10,179 bases of DNA from Desulfobacterales bacterium (GTDB taxonomy: Bacteria; Desulfobacterota; Desulfobacteria; Desulfobacterales; C00003106): contig JAUWMN010000030.1 of NCBI GenBank assembly GCA_030613165.1, positions 1 to 10,179 on the forward strand, in the 5' to 3' direction. Shown one piece after another: positions 7,469 through 10,179 of this stretch; position 1 is the stretch's first letter; the number at the start of each line of letters is the position of its first letter. A model generated the notes under the pieces. That model made no database searches and was not told the DNA's origin. It was given only the letters and a program-made list of their open reading frames with translations. The position numbers were made by a program, and so were the translations under genes.

Positions 7469-9332
7469 AAATTCCTAACTCCGTATTTTCAGGATACAAT
7501 TCTTCAGGATACAATTCCAGGTATGTCTTAATAACTTCTCGCGCAATCGGGGCCGCAGCAGTCGAACCGTGTCCGCCATGTTCAACAAGAACCGCTACCG
7601 CGATGCTTGGCTTTTTAGTTGGTCCATATGCGATAAACCAGGCATGATCACGAAAACGAAACGGGATATCTTCCTCCTTTGTATCTCTATCCTCCGCTAA
7701 CTTTATGACTTGAGCCGTGCCGGTTTTTCCAGCCATTACACCACCGGGGAGTCGGACAGACCAACCAGTGCCCGATCTTGTGTTAACGGCATCTTCCAGG
7801 CCCTTCTTAATGATGCTCAGGGTCTCTTTACTGGCTGGCAGGCGTCCGAGGATCTCAGGCGCAGTGGTTTCCAACAGAGTACCGTCGTAATCTCGTATCT
7901 CCTTTATAATAACCGGCCTATATCGTATCCCCCCGTTTGCCACAGCGCTGATCAAAGAAACCATCTGCACAGGAGTGACAAGGTTGAACCCCTGGCCAAT
8001 GGCAAGCACACGCGTCTCCCCCTTCTGCCATGGGCTACCAAAGCGTCGTAATTTCCAACTCATTGTAGGGACCAATCCCATTGCCTCATTGTCCCGCCTT
8101 ATCCCGGTTCTTAAACCGAGCCCGCATCCTTTTGCGTAGCGGGCCAGGCGATCCACCCCCAGCTTCTCTCCCACCTTGTAAAAGAACACATCACAGGACT
8201 GCGCTAATGCTTCTCGTATATTTAAGTTTCCGTGCCCTGCCTCTTGCCAACACCTGAACCGACGGTTCCGGAATTTGTAATAACCCTGACAAAAATGTTC
8301 TGTATCCGCTGCAACAACGCCCTCTTCCAGAGCTGCCATGGCCGTAATGATCTTGTATACGGAACCTGGAGGATACTGGCCCTGGATCGCCTTGTTTCCA
8401 AGGGGATGGAGCGGGTTAGCGACAACTGCTTTCCACTCTGAATGACTCATCCCTTCCACTAACGCATTCTGGTCAAAAGAAGGGCTACTCGCGATCGCAA
8501 GGATATGACCATTGTTGGGATCCATTGCAAGGACAGCCCCGGATATTTTCTTGCTTAGCATATCTTCGGCTACTTTTTGCAGTCTACGGTCTATCGTTAA
8601 GTAAACGTTTTTACCGGGCGTAGCTTCTACGGTGTTGAGCACCTCCGTTGTTCGCCCGAGCGCGTCCGCCACTATCTGCCTTCCGCCTCTTTTCCCCAAG
8701 AAATAGGACCCACACGTTTTCTCAACTCCAAATTTTCCTATGAAATCGCCTGACTTGTTGTCAGGATAACGTCCGCTGGTCAATTCCCTTTGACTGATCT
8801 CGCCCAAGTAACCGATTAGATGGGAAGCGCCACTTTCCATTAAATAGTGACGTTGAGGTTCGACGGCTACAATAATTCCGGGGAGATCGAACCTTCTGGT
8901 CTTTATCACAGCCAGTTCATCACGTCTGACATCGCTCTTTAAAATTATAGGCTTAAATGGTTGAGATCTCCTTGCCCCCTGAATTTTTTTTAAAAGAGGG
9001 GCTGGAGGGATGTTCAGGAGCAAAGCCAGCCGTTTAATTACCTGTTCGGGATTGGGTGCGTCCTCCAAGATAATCGAAATGTTAAAAGAGGGGCGGTTGT
9101 CCACAAGGAGTTCGCCGTTGCTGTCATAGATCAGACCGCGTGACGGGGGAAGACTTTCAAGGCGCACATAATTGTTCTCTGCCATACGCCTAAGATCTTC
9201 ACCTTTTAGTATCTGAAAATAGTAGAGCCTTACGAAAAGAATTGAATAACCGACAACAATACAGATCAGCAACCTATAAAAGCGCTTTTTATACCAATCG
9301 GTGTCAACAGAATTAAAATAACCAGATCTCAT
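7467..9332 (-). CDS. mrdA: Penicillin-binding protein 2, elongation-specific transpeptidase
   Basis: Class B PBP that cross-links peptidoglycan during cell elongation; partner of RodA. From the ATG at 9332 the protein has 621 residues (E. coli PBP2 has 633). It shows a membrane anchor at about 20-36, a pedestal domain with the LPPSRGLIYDSNGELL motif (61-76), and a transpeptidase domain with the active-site SVYK (S324, K327, in YPPGSVYK), SCD (379-381) and KTG (536-538). Cysteines 348, 361 and 380 plus H367 match the spacing of the zinc site described in PBP2. The frame stays open upstream to an ATG at 9440, but those 36 codons read through repeat DNA and look non-homologous, so I start at MRSGYF. 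This start lacks a clear ribosome binding site; an ATG at 9374 has a weak AGGG. The C-terminus contains a duplicated ELYPE. Confidence 0.95.
   Translation of the reverse strand: MRSGYFNSVDTDWYKKRFYRLLICIVVGYSILFVRLYYFQILKGEDLRRMAENNYVRLESLPPSRGLIYDSNGELLVDNRPSFNISIILEDAPNPEQVIKRLALLLNIPPAPLLKKIQGARRSQPFKPIILKSDVRRDELAVIKTRRFDLPGIIVAVEPQRHYLMESGASHLIGYLGEISQRELTSGRYPDNKSGDFIGKFGVEKTCGSYFLGKRGGRQIVADALGRTTEVLNTVEATPGKNVYLTIDRRLQKVAEDMLSKKISGAVLAMDPNNGHILAIASSPSFDQNALVEGMSHSEWKAVVANPLHPLGNKAIQGQYPPGSVYKIITAMAALEEGVVAADTEHFCQGYYKFRNRRFRCWQEAGHGNLNIREALAQSCDVFFYKVGEKLGVDRLARYAKGCGLGLRTGIRRDNEAMGLVPTMSWKLRRFGSPWQKGETRVLAIGQGFNLVTPVQMVSLISAVANGGIRYRPVIIKEIRDYDGTLLETTAPEILGRLPASKETLSIIKKGLEDAVNTRSGTGWSVRLPGGVMAGKTGTAQVIKLAEDRDTKEEDIPFRFRDHAWFIAYGPTKKPSIAVAVLVEHGGHGSTAAAPIAREVIKTYLELYPEELYPENTELGI
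7488..7517. repeat. 15-bp tandem duplication in the 3' end of mrdA
   Basis: TTCAGGATACAATTC occurs twice head to tail (7488-7502, 7503-7517). The unit length is a multiple of three, so the reading frame is kept and the protein gains a second ELYPE near its C-terminus. It is probably a replication-slippage duplication in a tolerant tail. Confidence 0.9.
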
Positions 9333-9579
9333 AATAAATAAGTTTGAAGTGCCTAAAGTTGCCGACTTCGCCATAGTGGCCCTGGCTACGACGGCTGAAA
9401 AGGTAGTGTGCCAATTTTTATATCCTTTTTTCGAAACCATTAACCGTTAACCGTGAACCCCTGAACTTTGAACCTGAGCCGTTACGATTTTTTGAGAACT
9501 CTCTATTATCCATAGATTGACTGCGCCAAAGGCGCACTCCATAACTTTAGGCACTTTAAACTTCAAACTTTATCGTACC
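9333..9579. repeat. Composite repeat filling the mreD-mrdA gap
   Basis: The gap of 247 nt holds no supported gene. Inverted ends are visible: 9340-9360, and 9543-9570 in the opposite orientation. They share AACTTTAGGCACTT exactly, then CAAACTT after a 7-nt insertion (TAAACTT) in the right copy. Between them lie an imperfect 13-nt inverted repeat (9361-9373 and 9383-9395, three mismatches), short direct words TTAACCG, TTAACCG, TGAACCC and CTGAAC (9440-9466), and a perfect small hairpin TGCGCC-AAA-GGCGCA (9522-9536). No T tract follows the small hairpin on either strand, so I do not call a terminator. The left end stops eight bases before the chosen mrdA ATG. It could be a miniature mobile element or a REP-like intergenic repeat; no target duplication is obvious. 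Confidence 0.65.
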
Positions 9580-10077
9580 TTAAGCACTAACTCGAAAACG
9601 TATATCTCTTAATTTAAAAAAAGCTACAAACATTAAAGGGGCTGTAGCACCCGCTAAAAGGGTCTGAACAATTACGTGTTGTAAGGTGACATATTCTATT
9701 TGTTGTCCTGCCGCCAAAAGTGAAGTTGATAAAATAACTATCACATTCTCTGCCAACACTCCCGCTACCACAAGAATCACCTCTAAGAAGGAATTTTGTA
9801 AGTCTAAAAAGCACAAGATGGCTTTAACAAAACAAAAAAGCCAAAAATAGATAGACAAAAACAATCCAAATACCCCCCCTGAAAAAACGTCCATAAAAAA
9901 ACCAAACACGATACATAGGGAGAGCCCAACCCGTATTGGGTGATAGAGAGCCACAAAAATGATAAGAGGAATTAAGAGATCATATCTAAGCCCTTGAAAA
10001 GCGGATATAGCCAACACGGTTGACTCTGAGATAATGAACACAATTCCGAGCGCCAGAAAAAGAAAAAAATCTTTCAC
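9580..10077 (-). CDS. mreD: MreD, rod shape-determining membrane protein
   Basis: Small integral membrane protein of the elongasome that works with MreC to tie MreB filaments to PBP2/RodA. The 165 residues are mostly hydrophobic, with about five or six membrane segments (roughly 4-24, 32-46, 51-66, 71-92, 98-122, 136-154), and end in a short basic tail (RDIRFRVSA). The motif GFFMDVFSGGVFGLF (59-73) is the most recognisable MreD feature, matching the family's G-x-x-x-D-x-x-S/F-G-x-x-x-G-x pattern. The start is GTG at 10077, overlapping the mreC stop in GTGA, with GAGGAGGAG five to six bases upstream inside mreC. The gene is distinctly AT-rich. The 247-nt gap to mrdA is occupied by a composite repeat. 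Confidence 0.92.
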   Translation of the reverse strand: MKDFFLFLALGIVFIISESTVLAISAFQGLRYDLLIPLIIFVALYHPIRVGLSLCIVFGFFMDVFSGGVFGLFLSIYFWLFCFVKAILCFLDLQNSFLEVILVVAGVLAENVIVILSTSLLAAGQQIEYVTLQHVIVQTLLAGATAPLMFVAFFKLRDIRFRVSA

Positions 10078-10179
10078 CCGCTCTCCTCCTCATCCCCAAA
10101 AAACATCTGTTTTCTAAACACAACAAACACTTCTTCCAACTTGGCAAAATCAACATAAGGCTGTAATACTACCCCCTGA
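10074..10179 (-). CDS. mreC: MreC, C-terminal end only (5' part outside window)
   Basis: The last 34 codons and stop of a minus-strand gene. The translation begins QGVVLQPYVDFAKLEEVF and ends in FFGDEEESG. The pattern of a hydrophobic strand, QPYVDFxKLEEV and a polar tail is the usual C-terminus of MreC, the periplasmic elongasome scaffold that lines up PBP2. The TGA at 10074-10076 overlaps the GTG start of mreD by four bases, and mreD downstream supports the assignment. The first base of the window edge (10179) belongs to the preceding codon. With only 34 residues visible, the call depends partly on context. Confidence 0.85.
   Translation of the reverse strand, partial: QGVVLQPYVDFAKLEEVFVVFRKQMFFGDEEESG

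Noticed and set aside
9440..9466. CRISPR-like or iteron array of TTAACCG words
   Set aside because: Units are seven bases, degenerate and only about four in number, with no spacers, cas genes or replication genes nearby.
9522..9536. Terminator hairpin (TGCGCC-AAA-GGCGCA) after mreD
   Set aside because: The stem is GC-rich but only six base pairs, and neither side is followed by a run of T in the transcribed direction.
9700..10077. Horizontal transfer of mreD because of its AT-rich sequence
   Set aside because: Strongly hydrophobic proteins use T-rich codons, and the gene sits in its normal place, overlapping mreC. Composition alone is not evidence here.

Overview
All genes in this window lie on the minus strand, so the biological order runs from high to low coordinates. 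The order is mreC (C-terminal end only), mreD, mrdA (PBP2), rodA, a bactofilin, then atpF' (b'), atpF (b), atpH (delta), atpA (alpha), atpG (gamma) and atpD (beta, missing only its last few codons at the left edge). No RNA gene, CRISPR array, transposase or phage gene was seen.

The organism is probably a Gram-negative bacterium of the former Deltaproteobacteria (Desulfobacterota). This is an inference from gene order and sequence style: paired b and b' genes with no atpB/atpE between them and the shape genes, a b subunit with a signal-peptide-like N-terminus, a bactofilin directly upstream of the F-ATPase genes, a PBP2 with a Cys-Cys-His-Cys pattern, and intergenic spacers built from short repeated words. 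No search was run, so the taxonomy is tentative.

Right part (6263-10179): the elongation (rod) machinery. MreC and MreD are membrane partners of the MreB cytoskeleton. PBP2 is the transpeptidase and RodA the SEDS glycosyltransferase that together make lateral-wall peptidoglycan. mreC and mreD overlap by four bases. The mreD-mrdA (247 nt), mrdA-rodA (94 nt) and rodA-bactofilin (223 nt) gaps each carry a different short-word repeat with an inverted structure. These are the least explained part of the window.

Middle (5632-6039): a bactofilin, a self-polymerising beta-helical cytoskeletal protein, between the shape genes and the ATP synthase genes.

Left part (1-5505): the F1 sector and peripheral stalk of a proton- or sodium-translocating ATP synthase. 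The first four genes are tightly coupled (ATGA, GTGA and TAATG junctions), followed by two 38-nt spacers with clear ribosome binding sites. A good sigma70-type promoter lies just upstream of atpF'. The F0 subunits a and c must be encoded elsewhere.

The coding content is conventional core machinery. No convincing new gene system was found; the unusual signal is in the intergenic repeats and a few protein details.
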